Source: Saccharopolyspora indica (GTDB lineage Bacteria; Actinomycetota; Actinomycetes; Mycobacteriales; Pseudonocardiaceae). From it: a stretch of DNA of 64,000 nucleotides. Shown in pieces: positions 11,277 through 19,535 of this stretch. The translations under genes and the position numbers were made by a program. Every line of letters starts with the position of its first letter. Positions within the stretch are counted from its first letter, which is position 1. The stretch covers positions 310,001 through 374,000 of the forward strand of contig NZ_JAQGLB010000002.1 in the NCBI RefSeq assembly GCF_027853965.1, written 5' to 3'. The notes beneath the pieces were generated by a model, which was given only the letters and a program-made list of their open reading frames with translations, did no database searches and was not told the DNA's origin.

Positions 11277-11823
11277 TCAGCGGGTCGCGGCGTCGGCTTC
11301 GATCTGGGGCACCGCCTCGTCGAACGCGCGGCGGAACGATGCGATCTCCCCTGGTTGCCCGGCACTGCGTTCACCGGGCGTGGCTGGTCCCGAAGGCGGT
11401 GGTCCACGCATGGCTGTGCGGGTTCTGCCATTCCTGGTGCCAGAGGAACTGTTCCTCCCACGAAGTGGCAAGCGACCAGATGTCGCGTTCGTGGTTCAGG
11501 ACGTGGGCTTCGCCAGCGGGTGCTGCCCCGAAGGTCGGGTAGCTCCGCAGGTGATCCGGGCTGCACGGATGCTCCGGAGTGCCGTGCCAGGCGTCGCGGC
11601 GTGCTCCCGCGACGAGCAGCATCCACCGGTGCCCGAACAGCTGTCGCCGCACGCCCATCAGGCCGCGGAACAGGTCAGGGCCAGCGGCGCCGACCTCGGG
11701 GCAGGACGACCCCTCGGAGCTGATCCAGACGTGGACTTCCTGGCCGACGCGGCCCCACTCGACCACGCATGACTGAGCTTGCCGCTCCGGGCCGAACCCC
11801 AAGACGGTGCGCGTGTTCTCCAC
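11277..11823 (-). pseudogene. Frameshifted gene after an ESX-type protein, possible immunity protein
   Basis: The GTG at 11823 opens a 150-codon frame (MENTRTVLGFGPERQAQ...) that stops at 11371 just after TAFGTSHA. Shifting one frame at about 11360-11385 gives a good continuation (RSAGQPGEIASFRRAFDEA...ADAATR) that runs to a stop at 11277. The composite, about 180 aa, is rich in Trp and His and soluble. It lies 6 bp behind the 498-aa WXG-type protein, the usual place for a cognate immunity or accessory gene. I do not recognise a family. Either a 1-nt frameshift inactivated it or the base is a sequencing error. The 150-aa frame alone may also be the real product. Confidence 0.5.
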
Positions 11824-11829
11824 TGCTGA

Positions 11830-13326
11830 TCAACCCCTGCCTTTCAGCTGGTCCAGGTAACGAGCTGTGTTGAGCCACTCGTTCTCCAGTTGTTGCCTTC
11901 TGCCGGGGCTCAAGTCCGGGTCCTTCAGCAACCGGTCGTAGTTCGCCAGTTCCTGGTTCGCCCGGCTGATCTCCTCCAGCCGGGCTGCGTGGTCTTCGAG
12001 GTTCACCGGCGGGCTGTCCGGAACCGGGTCCGGCGGCAATTGTGGTGGGCCGTTGCCGTCGTCGAGCCAGCCTTCCGGGATGTCTTCGTCGGCCCAGTCC
12101 GGCAGCTTCTCGCCGCGGGGTTCCGGGGCCGGGGCCGGTGGGGGTTCCGGGTCGGGCAGCGGGTCGGAGCCCTTGGGGCCGAATTCGTGGCCGTCCCACG
12201 GGTTCGGGGCCGGTGGTTCCGGGCTGCGCGGTGGGGGCGCGGAGTCGAGGTCGGCCCAGGGCGGCGTGTTGTCCGGGGCGTGGCGGCCCACGTCGCCGAC
12301 CCGGTCGGCCGTGCGGGCTGCGTCGGTCACGCCGGAGAGCGCGTCGGCGCCCTTGGCGACCTTGGTCGCGATTCCGGTGCCGCCGACGATGCTGGCCACC
12401 GCGTCCGGGGCCATCGAACCGAGGGCCTTGGCCGGGTTCTGCTTCCAGCCGTCCACGTCCACCACGGTTTTCACGGCCTGGTAGGGATTCTCGACGACCG
12501 ATTGGAGAGTGGTGGTCGCGGCTTCGTTGAACTTCGCGTAGCCCTCCGGGTCGACGAGTTCCATGCCGGGCGTGGAGTAGTAGTACGCCTTGCCCAGGCC
12601 GACGCCGAGTCCGGCGACGCCGGTCACCATGCCGACGGCGCCCTCGACCACACCCGAACCGAAGTCGTAGAGGGTGTCGCCGACGGCCTGGATGCCGTCG
12701 ACGAGATCCGCCAGCAGACCGGGCTTCTCCGGTGCTCCGGCGCAGGCCTTGAAGATGATGTCCGCCGCGCGGTCCCCGGCTGCCTGCACCGCGGCTTTGG
12801 CCGCCTCGATCTCCTGCTGCGCACGGGCGCGGGCTTGCGCACCCGGATCCACGAAAGCGCCGGGCTGCGCACCGGAACCACCCGCGTTGTAGGCCTCGAT
12901 GGCCGCGTTGTGCTTGCGGGCGGCCGCTTGCGACACCTCGATGGATCGGTCGAGCTCTTCCTTCGCCCGTTCCGCGCGCGGTTTCTCGGTCGCCAGCACC
13001 TGCTGGTAGTCCACGACCGCCTGGCCCGCGTCGGTGAACGAATCGGCCGCTTTGAGCCAATCGCCGGGGGCCTTCTCCAGGTAGTTGGCCCGGAACGCGT
13101 CACCGGCCTGCCCGGTCCAGCCGTCGGAGTCGATGGATTTGATGCCCTGGCCAGCGCGCTCCAGCGCCGAACCGAGCTTGGACAGGTGCTCGCCGATCTC
13201 GGCGGTCGTGGCGGGATCACCGGGGATGACGTCCTGCGGGCCGATCCCGGCCAGCTGACCGAGCTTGTGCAGCTCGTTGCCCGCCGAGTTCAGGTCTTCG
13301 GAGAAGGTGCTCTGATTGCTCACCAT
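11830..13326 (-). CDS. Large WXG-type ESX/T7SS substrate with Pro-rich tail
   Basis: This 498-aa protein is probably exported by a type VII secretion system. The first ~105 residues form a helical WXG100-like unit with Trp-Thr-Gly at residues 70-72. A Lys/Glu-rich predicted coiled coil follows to about residue 185, then a Gly-rich, mildly hydrophobic stretch (about 215-250), a Pro-rich linker (about 335-440) and a final helical segment. No known toxin catalytic motif is apparent in the C-terminus. Its ATG overlaps the stop of the upstream small helical protein (TGATG), and a possible immunity gene follows. It may be a polymorphic-toxin scaffold or a structural ESX substrate. Confidence 0.65.
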   Translation of the reverse strand: MVSNQSTFSEDLNSAGNELHKLGQLAGIGPQDVIPGDPATTAEIGEHLSKLGSALERAGQGIKSIDSDGWTGQAGDAFRANYLEKAPGDWLKAADSFTDAGQAVVDYQQVLATEKPRAERAKEELDRSIEVSQAAARKHNAAIEAYNAGGSGAQPGAFVDPGAQARARAQQEIEAAKAAVQAAGDRAADIIFKACAGAPEKPGLLADLVDGIQAVGDTLYDFGSGVVEGAVGMVTGVAGLGVGLGKAYYYSTPGMELVDPEGYAKFNEAATTTLQSVVENPYQAVKTVVDVDGWKQNPAKALGSMAPDAVASIVGGTGIATKVAKGADALSGVTDAARTADRVGDVGRHAPDNTPPWADLDSAPPPRSPEPPAPNPWDGHEFGPKGSDPLPDPEPPPAPAPEPRGEKLPDWADEDIPEGWLDDGNGPPQLPPDPVPDSPPVNLEDHAARLEEISRANQELANYDRLLKDPDLSPGRRQQLENEWLNTARYLDQLKGRG

Positions 13327-13670
13327 CAGCGGCCACCGAACTTCTGCAGCTCCGCGGCTGCCTGAGCGTCCATCTGGTGGTAGGCGGCGCGCGCTTCGCC
13401 GAGCGCGCCCACCGCGGCCTGGCCGTCCTCGACCAGGTAGCGCATGCCCGGGTCCCAGACCTGGCCGAAGGCCATGATCGCGGCGCCCAGCTTCTGGTGA
13501 CCGACGTGTGCCGCCGAGTCCCAGACGTACTCCGCGAGCCCCATGCCCTGCGCGGCGGCCGCGGACATGCCCCAGCGGGCCATCTCGCCGAGCTCGGCGA
13601 TCGCCTGCTGGACACCTTCCTCCGCGCCCTGCAGCGCGGTCATGTCGACGCGAAAACCGTCGTGTGCCAT
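13326..13670 (-). CDS. Small helical WXG100-like ESX partner
   Basis: A 114-aa all-helical, Ala-rich protein without a signal peptide; it begins MAHDGFRVDMTAL and has a Trp-Asp turn (EYVWDSAAH) between two helices. This size and shape match WXG100/ESX substrates, which are usually secreted as dimers with a larger partner. I use the ATG at 13670, which overlaps the stop of the upstream SseB-like gene. A GTG one codon earlier is equally possible. Its stop overlaps the ATG of the 498-aa protein, so the two are probably co-translated and may form the exported pair. The family was judged by shape, not by search. Confidence 0.6.
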   Translation of the reverse strand: MAHDGFRVDMTALQGAEEGVQQAIAELGEMARWGMSAAAAQGMGLAEYVWDSAAHVGHQKLGAAIMAFGQVWDPGMRYLVEDGQAAVGALGEARAAYHQMDAQAAAELQKFGGR

Positions 13671-14158
13671 CACTTCCCGCTTTCGGTGAGTGCGATCTCG
13701 TCCGGTACGAGGCCGGCGACCGGACCCAGCGCGGTGCTGTGCCCGGTGCCCGCGTCGATGACCAGGCCGGTACCCCTGGGCAGGGCGGGCAGGACCTGGT
13801 CGAGCAGTTCTGCCCCGGTCAGCTCCGCGTAGCGCACCGCATCCGGGCCGCGGCCGGATTCCCGGTAGAACCCGGCCAGCCGGGCCTCGGTGGTGAACGC
13901 GCCGAGCCAGGACAGCTCGCCGTCGCGTGCCGCGAGCACCGCCACGCCACCGTCCTCATCGGACACCGGCGTGAACAGCGAGGTGCCGCGGAGCACTTCG
14001 CCGAGGCGCTCGACCGAGATCCGGTCGGTGCGGAACGCGTGCAGCGCGCCGATGAGGTCGGCGGCCGGATCGCGCGGGGTGAAGAGCACGCCGCTGAGGC
14101 GTAAAACCCCGGCAGAGCGCGGAAACCCGATTCCCGGGCGTGCCTGTGCAAGCGTCAT
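13670..14158 (-). CDS. SseB-like protein, first gene of ESX module
   Basis: A 162-aa soluble protein resembling the SseB N-terminal domain found beside many actinobacterial ESX loci. The features seen are a repeated hydrophobic/acidic pattern with RTDRISVERLGEVLRGTSLF and WLGAFTTEARLAGFY, and an Asp/Gly-rich GTGLVIDAGTGHS. The ATG at 14158 is preferred because GGGGAGG lies 9 nt upstream; the ATG at 14185 lacks a ribosome site. It heads a four-gene overlapping minus-strand operon. A chaperone or regulatory role in secretion is inferred from context. E. coli SseB itself has no clear biochemical function. Confidence 0.6.
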   Translation of the reverse strand: MTLAQARPGIGFPRSAGVLRLSGVLFTPRDPAADLIGALHAFRTDRISVERLGEVLRGTSLFTPVSDEDGGVAVLAARDGELSWLGAFTTEARLAGFYRESGRGPDAVRYAELTGAELLDQVLPALPRGTGLVIDAGTGHSTALGPVAGLVPDEIALTESGK

Positions 14159-14645
14159 GGTGCCACGCCTCCCCAACGTGGACAATGAAGATCAACGGGG
14201 TGGACCGTACCGAGTGGACACATCGGCCGAGTCGATCTCCGACTTGTTCACCATGTCGCTTGAATCACCGGATTTATTGCTCCTTTCGGCGGTAAAGGGG
14301 CGGGTTTCATGAGGTTCTCCTCATTCTTCGTCCGCGCCGGATCCGTTGCCGGAGATCAATTCTCGAATTCGAGAACGCGTTTCCCGCCGCGGTCGGCGAA
14401 ATGTGCGATCGGCGGAGGGTCGTCGTGGCGGGCAAACACCGCTGGAGCTGCGATGGGAGGGGCTTTTGTCGGGTTCCGGTTCGCTCTCTCGGGTTCGGTT
14501 CGGCGGTCGTCGCATTCGCGATTGCGCATTGCCGCGTTGGGTTCCTGTGAAGTTCTCGCGAGTTGGTGACGGGCGGTGAACGCCGCTGCTAGGGTCGGCG
14601 GACGAAACGGTGATCACCAAGCCGCTAACCTGGGGGTTTCCCGCG
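14159..14645. other. Divergent intergenic region between two ESX modules
   Basis: This ~490-bp gap separates the minus-strand and plus-strand ESX substrate modules and must hold both promoters. It is less G+C-rich than its surroundings. The only plus-strand promoter-like element I can name is TAGGGT at about 14588-14593, a plausible -10 for the gene at 14646. Short ORFs here have no ribosome sites or coding character. No RNA gene was seen. Confidence 0.4.
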
Positions 14646-15017
14646 ATGACGACGCCAGCACCGCCGCCACCGCCGCCGGCTCCGGGCGGCGGCCAGACCC
14701 TCACCGTGAACCGGGACAACGTCCTGGAAGTCCGCAAGGTGATCCTTTCCGCGGCCGAGGGTGCGAAGAAGAAGCTCCGAGACCTGAGGCCGAGCCTGAT
14801 GGTCTCCGCGCCCGGTTACGACAAGGTCAGTTCCACGGCGGCGGCGGTCTGGACGGCCAACCTGGTCGGCAACCCGGATTCGCACTACTCGCGCCTGCAG
14901 CAGTACGTGGACAACGTCTTCGAGCTCGGGCGCCAGCTGGAAGAAGCGGCCAAGCAGTACGGGTACACCGACGAGGAGATCGTCGCGTCCTTCAACGTTC
15001 AGCAGGGGCAGATGTGA
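14646..15017 (+). CDS. EspC-like/WXG-type ESX substrate
   Basis: A 123-aa protein without a signal peptide. A Pro-rich start (MTTPAPPPPPPAPGG) is followed by a helix-turn-helix core containing KVSSTAAAVWTANLVG and ending in ...EEIVASFNVQQGQM. The pattern fits the small secreted EspC/WXG-like substrates of ESX systems. The ATG at 14646 is preferred over an in-frame start at 14610 because GGGGGT precedes it. Its ATGTGA end overlaps the GTG of the lipoprotein gene, so this is the first gene of a four-gene ESX operon. The secretion core genes (eccB/C/D) are not in the window. Confidence 0.6.
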   Translation: MTTPAPPPPPPAPGGGQTLTVNRDNVLEVRKVILSAAEGAKKKLRDLRPSLMVSAPGYDKVSSTAAAVWTANLVGNPDSHYSRLQQYVDNVFELGRQLEEAAKQYGYTDEEIVASFNVQQGQM

Positions 15018-15625
15018 GTGTTTCGTCGCGCGTTCGCCGGTCCGGCGGGCTGCTCGGGCTGACCGCCGCCGCGCTCTTGGTGGCCGGCTGCACGGTGAAC
15101 GGACCGGATCCGGTGCCTGCCGGTGAATCGACGGCCACCAGCGCCGAACCGGAGCTGCCGAAGCGTCCCGCGGAGCTCCCGGTCGCCGGCGCGCAGGATG
15201 CGGAGATCTGCACCTGGCTGACCGGGCAGCAGATGACGCAGCTGCAGGTCGCCCGCCCGGCACCGGTGGAGAAGAACGGCGACAACTACAGCGGTTGCGG
15301 ATACCTGAGCGATGGAACCGGGGTGAGCACGGGCCTTTCGCTGCGGGTCGTGCCGCAGGGCATCGAACCTTTCCTGGAGAAGGTCAGCAGCGCGGAGGGT
15401 TCGCGCCGGACCTTCGACGTCAACGGGTTCGGCGCGGTGCAGAGCCAGATCGCCGGTGCGGAACGGCTGGGCTGCGACGTGTTCGTCGACGCCGCCGAGG
15501 GCCAGACGCTCTGGGCGTCGCTGGCCCTGCTCACCGGGGGTGACGAACTGGACAACGAGCAGATGTGCGAGAAGGCCGCGCAGGCCGCTGGGGCGGCCGT
15601 GACGAGCTTGCAGGCCAAGGGCTAG
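15014..15625 (+). CDS. DUF3558-type secreted lipoprotein
   Basis: A 203-aa predicted lipoprotein. Its twin-Arg-containing basic N-terminus is followed by a hydrophobic stretch and the lipobox LVAGC, placing the acylated Cys near residue 25. The mature part carries the DUF3558 pattern (aspects: CTWLT, SGCGYL, LGCDVFVD, and a late Cys in NEQMCEKAA), giving several Cys for disulfides. DUF3558 proteins are common beside ESX genes in Pseudonocardiaceae, with no known activity. The GTG start overlaps the upstream stop, and the next gene starts 10 bp downstream. Confidence 0.7.
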   Translation: MSVSSRVRRSGGLLGLTAAALLVAGCTVNGPDPVPAGESTATSAEPELPKRPAELPVAGAQDAEICTWLTGQQMTQLQVARPAPVEKNGDNYSGCGYLSDGTGVSTGLSLRVVPQGIEPFLEKVSSAEGSRRTFDVNGFGAVQSQIAGAERLGCDVFVDAAEGQTLWASLALLTGGDELDNEQMCEKAAQAAGAAVTSLQAKG

Positions 15626-15634
15626 GGGGACGTT

Positions 15635-16912
15635 GTGACGAGCATCGATCCGATCCGCGACATCCGGTTCGAGGGGATGGACATCCCCCAGCTCCAGGAG
15701 TGGATCACGCAGGTCAAGCAGGGGCGCGGCACGGAGTCGATGCAGTCCGCGGTGCGGGCGCTGGACGAGTGCGTGCAGGTCGTCGTCGACCTGGACGACA
15801 CCCTGCGCCGGGAGCTCGGCAAGCTGCAGATCGCCTGGGAGGGCAACGCGGGCGACCTCGCCGCCGCCGCGACGCAGCAGCAGGCGGTGTTCATGTCCGA
15901 CGCCCCGGACCCGCTGCGGGCCTCCGCGCAGAGCGTCGACGAGCAGGGCCGCGGCTACGAGTCGGCTCGTCACACCCTGCCGAACAGCGACGAGCTGCGG
16001 CAGAAGCAGTCGGAGAACGCCCTGGAGTGGGCTGGTGGCGCTTTCGGCTACGAGAGCGACTACGACAAGGAAGCCAAGCAGGTCGACGCCAACAAGAAGG
16101 CCGCCCAGGCGGCTCTGGCGTCCTACCGCGACACCTCGGTGGAGCAGGCGAACACCTACCAGCCGCTGCCGGAGATGCCGCCCGCGACCGTGACCGCGCA
16201 GTCGGCCTCGTCCAGCGGGATGCCCAGCTCGGGGCTGGGATCGGGCGTCGCCGCGGCCGGCGTGATCGGCGGTTCGGCGCAGCCCGGTGTCGGTTCGCCC
16301 GGCGTGGGCACGCCCGGGACGCCGGTGCCCGGCGGCGGGTTCGTGGTCGGGGGCGGCGATGCCCGCCCCGGCCAGGGCCGTCCCGGTGAGCCTGGCGTTC
16401 CGCTGCGGCCCGGGGAGCGCCCCGCGGACCGGAAGAAGTCCGAGATCGACAAGGGCGGCGAGGCGGACCCGACGCCGGAAGCGACCGGTGACAGCGGTGG
16501 CGTCAGCGCCGGAACCGTGCTCGGGATCGCTGCCGGTGGTGCGGCTGTCGCAGGCATCGGTGCGTACGCGGCGAGCCGTGTGCTCGGCGGCCGCGGTGCC
16601 CCGGTGCCCGCGGGAGGGCCGGCGCCCGGCGGGTCCGTGGCGCGCGGCGGCAGCGTCGGCGGTGGTCCTGGCGACACCACGGCGGGCAAGGCCGCGGGCA
16701 ACACCCCGGGCAGCAGGCCGGGATCGGGCTCGCTGATGGGCCCGGCCGCGACTCGCGGCGAGAAGCGCAGCGAGGACGCCGAGCACGAGAACAAGTACGT
16801 CGCCGAGGAGACCCCGTTCGACGACGAGCGGCTGGTCGCCCCGCCGGTGCTGGGCGGGGACGAGCGCAACGACGAACCGCCCGCCGAGCCCGAGCCGAAG
16901 AAGCAGGACTGA
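15635..16912 (+). CDS. PPE-like ESX substrate with Pro/Gly-rich tail
   Basis: A 425-aa protein. The first ~180 residues are helical with a Trp-Glu-Gly turn at residues 68-70 (LQIAWEGNAGDLA), like the WxG of PPE/WXG proteins. Next comes a low-complexity Pro/Gly/Val region (about 190-280), a hydrophobic Ala/Gly stretch that could span the membrane (about 290-312), and a Gly-rich then acidic C-terminus ending EPEPKKQD. It is followed at once by espG, whose family chaperones PPE-type substrates, so export through an ESX system is a reasonable inference. The GTG start lies 10 bp after the lipoprotein stop. Confidence 0.65.
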   Translation: MTSIDPIRDIRFEGMDIPQLQEWITQVKQGRGTESMQSAVRALDECVQVVVDLDDTLRRELGKLQIAWEGNAGDLAAAATQQQAVFMSDAPDPLRASAQSVDEQGRGYESARHTLPNSDELRQKQSENALEWAGGAFGYESDYDKEAKQVDANKKAAQAALASYRDTSVEQANTYQPLPEMPPATVTAQSASSSGMPSSGLGSGVAAAGVIGGSAQPGVGSPGVGTPGTPVPGGGFVVGGGDARPGQGRPGEPGVPLRPGERPADRKKSEIDKGGEADPTPEATGDSGGVSAGTVLGIAAGGAAVAGIGAYAASRVLGGRGAPVPAGGPAPGGSVARGGSVGGGPGDTTAGKAAGNTPGSRPGSGSLMGPAATRGEKRSEDAEHENKYVAEETPFDDERLVAPPVLGGDERNDEPPAEPEPKKQD

Positions 16913-16913
16913 C

Positions 16914-17714
16914 GTGCGCCCTGGAGCCGAAGCCGATCCGATCGTGCTGTCCACATTGGAATTCGATGTGGTCTGCGAGGCGGAGAAGCTCACCGAGCAC
17001 CGGCACATCGTGCTCGACGTGCCGAGTCCCGGAACGACCTACACCGAGCGGGCCGAGCTGGTGTCCGAGGCGTGGGCGTCGTTGCGCGCCAAGCGCCTCG
17101 CCGAGGCCGCCCGCGACCGGCTGGACGTCGACTTCGCCGACCTGGTCGGCCTGCTCGACCGACCGCAGCGCAGCGTGGACGTGCGGATCTGGGCGGACCG
17201 CTCGATCCGCGCGCTGGCCTCGGCGAACGGTTCGGCCGGCCTGCTGACGATCGTCGACGCCGACGTGGTGGAGCTGACCGCGATCCGCGGCGGCTCGCTG
17301 GCCGAGGCGGCGGTGTCGGTGGCGGGCAACATGCCCGCGGGCCCCGGCCGCGCGGTGAGCCTGCCCAACGACGTGCTCCGCAAGGCCAGCGACTACGCGG
17401 GCCCGAACAACCCGCTGGAGTTCAGCGACGAACTGCGCATGCTGGGCATCCCGCCGGACGACGCGGCCGACGTCGCGCACATGGCCAACGGCATGGGCAT
17501 CCGCGGCCAGTTCGGGGTGGAGGCCAGCCGGAACCGAGGCCGCCCGGAGCGCGCGAACCGCGTGGTGGCCTTCCACGACACCGACCACGGCCGCTACCTG
17601 CACGTGGTGCGCTCCAGCGGCGACGGCCGCCGCTGGAGCACGATCGCCCCGGCGGACAACGCCCGGATCGCCGAGTACACCAGGGAGCTCCTCGCGGAGA
17701 TCTGGGAGGACTGA
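16914..17714 (+). CDS. espG: ESX secretion-associated chaperone EspG
   Basis: EspG proteins bind PE/PPE-type substrates in the cytoplasm and keep them soluble for the ESX secretion machine. The 266-aa product matches family length and layout: an N-terminal LSTLEFDVVCEAEKL strand-helix, the mid-region RALASANGSAGLLTIVDADV, and an Arg-rich C-terminus with RRWSTIAPADN. It starts 1 bp after the PPE-like gene, its probable client. It closes the four-gene module, and no ESX membrane components follow, so the pair must use a machine encoded elsewhere. Confidence 0.75.
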   Translation: MRPGAEADPIVLSTLEFDVVCEAEKLTEHRHIVLDVPSPGTTYTERAELVSEAWASLRAKRLAEAARDRLDVDFADLVGLLDRPQRSVDVRIWADRSIRALASANGSAGLLTIVDADVVELTAIRGGSLAEAAVSVAGNMPAGPGRAVSLPNDVLRKASDYAGPNNPLEFSDELRMLGIPPDDAADVAHMANGMGIRGQFGVEASRNRGRPERANRVVAFHDTDHGRYLHVVRSSGDGRRWSTIAPADNARIAEYTRELLAEIWED

Positions 17715-17771
17715 GGCGTCGTCCCCCGCCGCCGGGCCGCGACCGTAGCCTGGGTGCCGGGAGGTGGCGGT

Positions 17772-18392
17772 GTGGTCGGGTATGCGGAACTGGTGGCGCG
17801 GGCTCGGGCGCTGGCCGACAGCGGGCAGCGGCGGGTCCTGGGGATCGCCGGGGCTCCCGGGGCTGGGAAGGGGACCGTTGCCGAGCGGGTTCTGGGGGAG
17901 CTCGACGGCCGCGCCGTGATCGTGCCGATGGACGGGTTCCACCTGGCGAACGCGCAGTTGCGGAGCTTGGGGCGGCAGGACCGCAAGGGCGCGCCCGACA
18001 CCTTCGACGCCGCCGGGTACGTGTCGCTGCTGCGGCGGGTGAAGGACGCCCGCGAGACGGTCTACGCGCCGGAATTCCACCGCGAGGTCGAGGAGTCCTA
18101 CGCCGGGGCCATCGCGGTGCCGCCGGATGTTCCGCTCGTCATCACTGAAGGCAACTACCTGCTGCTGGACACGCCGCCGTGGTCCGAGGTGCGCGACCTG
18201 CTCGACGAGTGCTGGTTCCTGGCCCCGGACGACGGAACGCGCGTGCAGCGGCTCATCGCCCGGCACGTCTCGCACGGCCGGACGCGGGCGGAAGCCGAGG
18301 AATGGGTGCGGCGCAGCGATGAGGCCAACGCGGCACTGATCGCGCCCACCCGGGCGCGCGCCGATCTGGTCGTCGTCGGCGATCCGCGCTGA
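17772..18392 (+). CDS. Nucleoside/nucleotide kinase family protein (uridine kinase-like)
   Basis: A 206-aa P-loop kinase of the phosphoribulokinase/uridine-kinase superfamily, phosphorylating a small hydroxyl substrate with ATP. Walker A is GIAGAPGAGKGTVAERV. PMDGFHLAN is the substrate-binding DGFH motif typical of this group, and VITEGNYLLLD is the following strand. Related bacterial proteins include FrcK-like fructose kinases, so a sugar or pantothenate-like substrate is also possible. I chose the GTG at 17772 because GGAGG lies 7 nt upstream; an upstream GTG at 17754 lacks one. It is a single gene after the ESX module. Confidence 0.75.
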   Translation: MVGYAELVARARALADSGQRRVLGIAGAPGAGKGTVAERVLGELDGRAVIVPMDGFHLANAQLRSLGRQDRKGAPDTFDAAGYVSLLRRVKDARETVYAPEFHREVEESYAGAIAVPPDVPLVITEGNYLLLDTPPWSEVRDLLDECWFLAPDDGTRVQRLIARHVSHGRTRAEAEEWVRRSDEANAALIAPTRARADLVVVGDPR

Positions 18393-18397
18393 GGAGG

Positions 18398-18589
18398 TCA
18401 GGGCCGTTCGGCGAGCTCGGCGCGCACGTCGTCCGGGATGCGCCCGGTGTGGTCGATCGGCGTCCACTGCTCGCTGCGGACCCACTGCGATCCGCAACCG
18501 CGGCAGGCCAGCAGCGGCAGACCGCCCAGCTGCTTGCGGGTCCGGTGCCAGGAGCACAGGGACCGGCAGGCGTGCACGGCCAGCGTCAT
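18398..18589 (-). CDS. 63-aa zinc-ribbon protein
   Basis: A very small protein with paired Cys motifs: HACRSLCSWH near the start and LLACRGCGSQWV in the middle. Together they are expected to bind one zinc. Its ATG overlaps the stop of the upstream membrane protein gene (ATGA at 18586-18589), so it is the second gene of a two-gene minus-strand operon. It has no signal peptide or membrane span. The function is unknown to me; single zinc ribbons often act as protein- or nucleic-acid-binding accessories. Confidence 0.6.
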   Translation of the reverse strand: MTLAVHACRSLCSWHRTRKQLGGLPLLACRGCGSQWVRSEQWTPIDHTGRIPDDVRAELAERP

Positions 18590-19068
18590 TCCGGGTCGCC
18601 CGCCGGGTCCGAGTGGGTGGTGATCGTCGACGTGGGCGGCTCTGTCGTCGGTTCCGTCGGAGGCGTGGTCGGCCGGGAGGTCGACGTCGGCGTCGGGTCG
18701 GGTTCCGGGTCCGGTCGCGACCCGGTGGGCGTCGGAACCGGTGGCTGCTCGGGCGGCGGCGCCACGTCGCTCGATGGGGTCCGGGACGTGCTGGTCTCCG
18801 CGCTGCTGGTGCTGGTGCTCTCCTGCGAGGTCTCCTCGCCGCTGGTCGGCGGAGGCGGCAGCAGCGACGGGACCGACGTCGTCGTGCCGGGGCGGGAGGT
18901 CGCGGTCGGCTTCAGCGAGAAGTCCGGGGTGGCCTCGGTCTGCTGCTGAGCACCGGCGACCATCGCGGCCGTCGTCGCGAACACCGTGGCCACCACGATG
19001 CCCGCCGCGGCCAGCACCACCAATCGCTTCGGCCGGGCGTCCGGGTCTTCCACCTGCAACGGGTCCAT
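18586..19068 (-). CDS. Single-pass membrane protein with Ser/Thr/Pro-rich outer domain
   Basis: A 160-aa protein with a short cytoplasmic N-terminus (MDPLQVEDPDARPKR), one membrane helix (about residues 16-38) and a low-complexity extracytoplasmic tail of Ser, Thr, Pro and Glu (for example TSTSRPTTPPTEPTTEPP). Such tails usually cross the cell wall or are glycosylated. The frame is open much further upstream but overlaps acyP there. The ATG at 19068 gives a sensible topology; an ATG at 19152 is an alternative. It is co-translated with the small zinc-ribbon gene. Function unknown. Confidence 0.55.
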   Translation of the reverse strand: MDPLQVEDPDARPKRLVVLAAAGIVVATVFATTAAMVAGAQQQTEATPDFSLKPTATSRPGTTTSVPSLLPPPPTSGEETSQESTSTSSAETSTSRTPSSDVAPPPEQPPVPTPTGSRPDPEPDPTPTSTSRPTTPPTEPTTEPPTSTITTHSDPAGDPE

Positions 19069-19219
19069 CGGTGTCCCACTCGTCGGCGCTTCGAGCGGTC
19101 GTGCACCGGATGTCCCGAGAACACCGGCCTCCGCCGAATCGCGGCGGATCATACCGGCTCGGGCCGACCCGGTGGACGCGCTGGGGCGTGCACCGGGGCC
19201 GTGCGGCATCATGCCGGGC

Positions 19220-19504
19220 GTGACGGATTCCGGAGCCGCGCGCCTGACCGCCTGGGTGCACGGGCATGTGCAGGGCGTGGGTTTTCGCTGGTGGACGCGG
19301 TCGCGGGCGCTCGCGCTGGGGCTGGTGGGCAGCGCCACGAACCTGCCCGCGAGCCGGGTGGAAGTGGTGGCCGAAGGACCGCGCGAAGCGTGCGAGCAGC
19401 TCCTGGCGGCGCTGCGCTCGGGCGAGACGCCCGGCCGCGTCGACTTCGTCGCCGAGCAGTGGTCGGAGCCCAAGGGCGGCCTGACGGGATTCGTCGAACG
19501 CTGA
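19220..19504 (+). CDS. acyP: Acylphosphatase
   Basis: It hydrolyses acyl phosphates such as carbamoyl- or acetyl-phosphate. The 94-aa length is typical. The N-terminal signature VHGHVQGVGFRWW carries the catalytic Arg in the phosphate cradle, and GSATNLPASRVEVVAEG carries the catalytic Asn on the next strand. The GTG at 19220 is preferred, although an ATG at 19211 is also in frame. acyP just upstream of smc is a familiar actinobacterial order. Confidence 0.9.
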   Translation: MTDSGAARLTAWVHGHVQGVGFRWWTRSRALALGLVGSATNLPASRVEVVAEGPREACEQLLAALRSGETPGRVDFVAEQWSEPKGGLTGFVER

Positions 19505-19535
19505 CCCCGGCCGATACGTTTGCGCTGGTCAAGTG

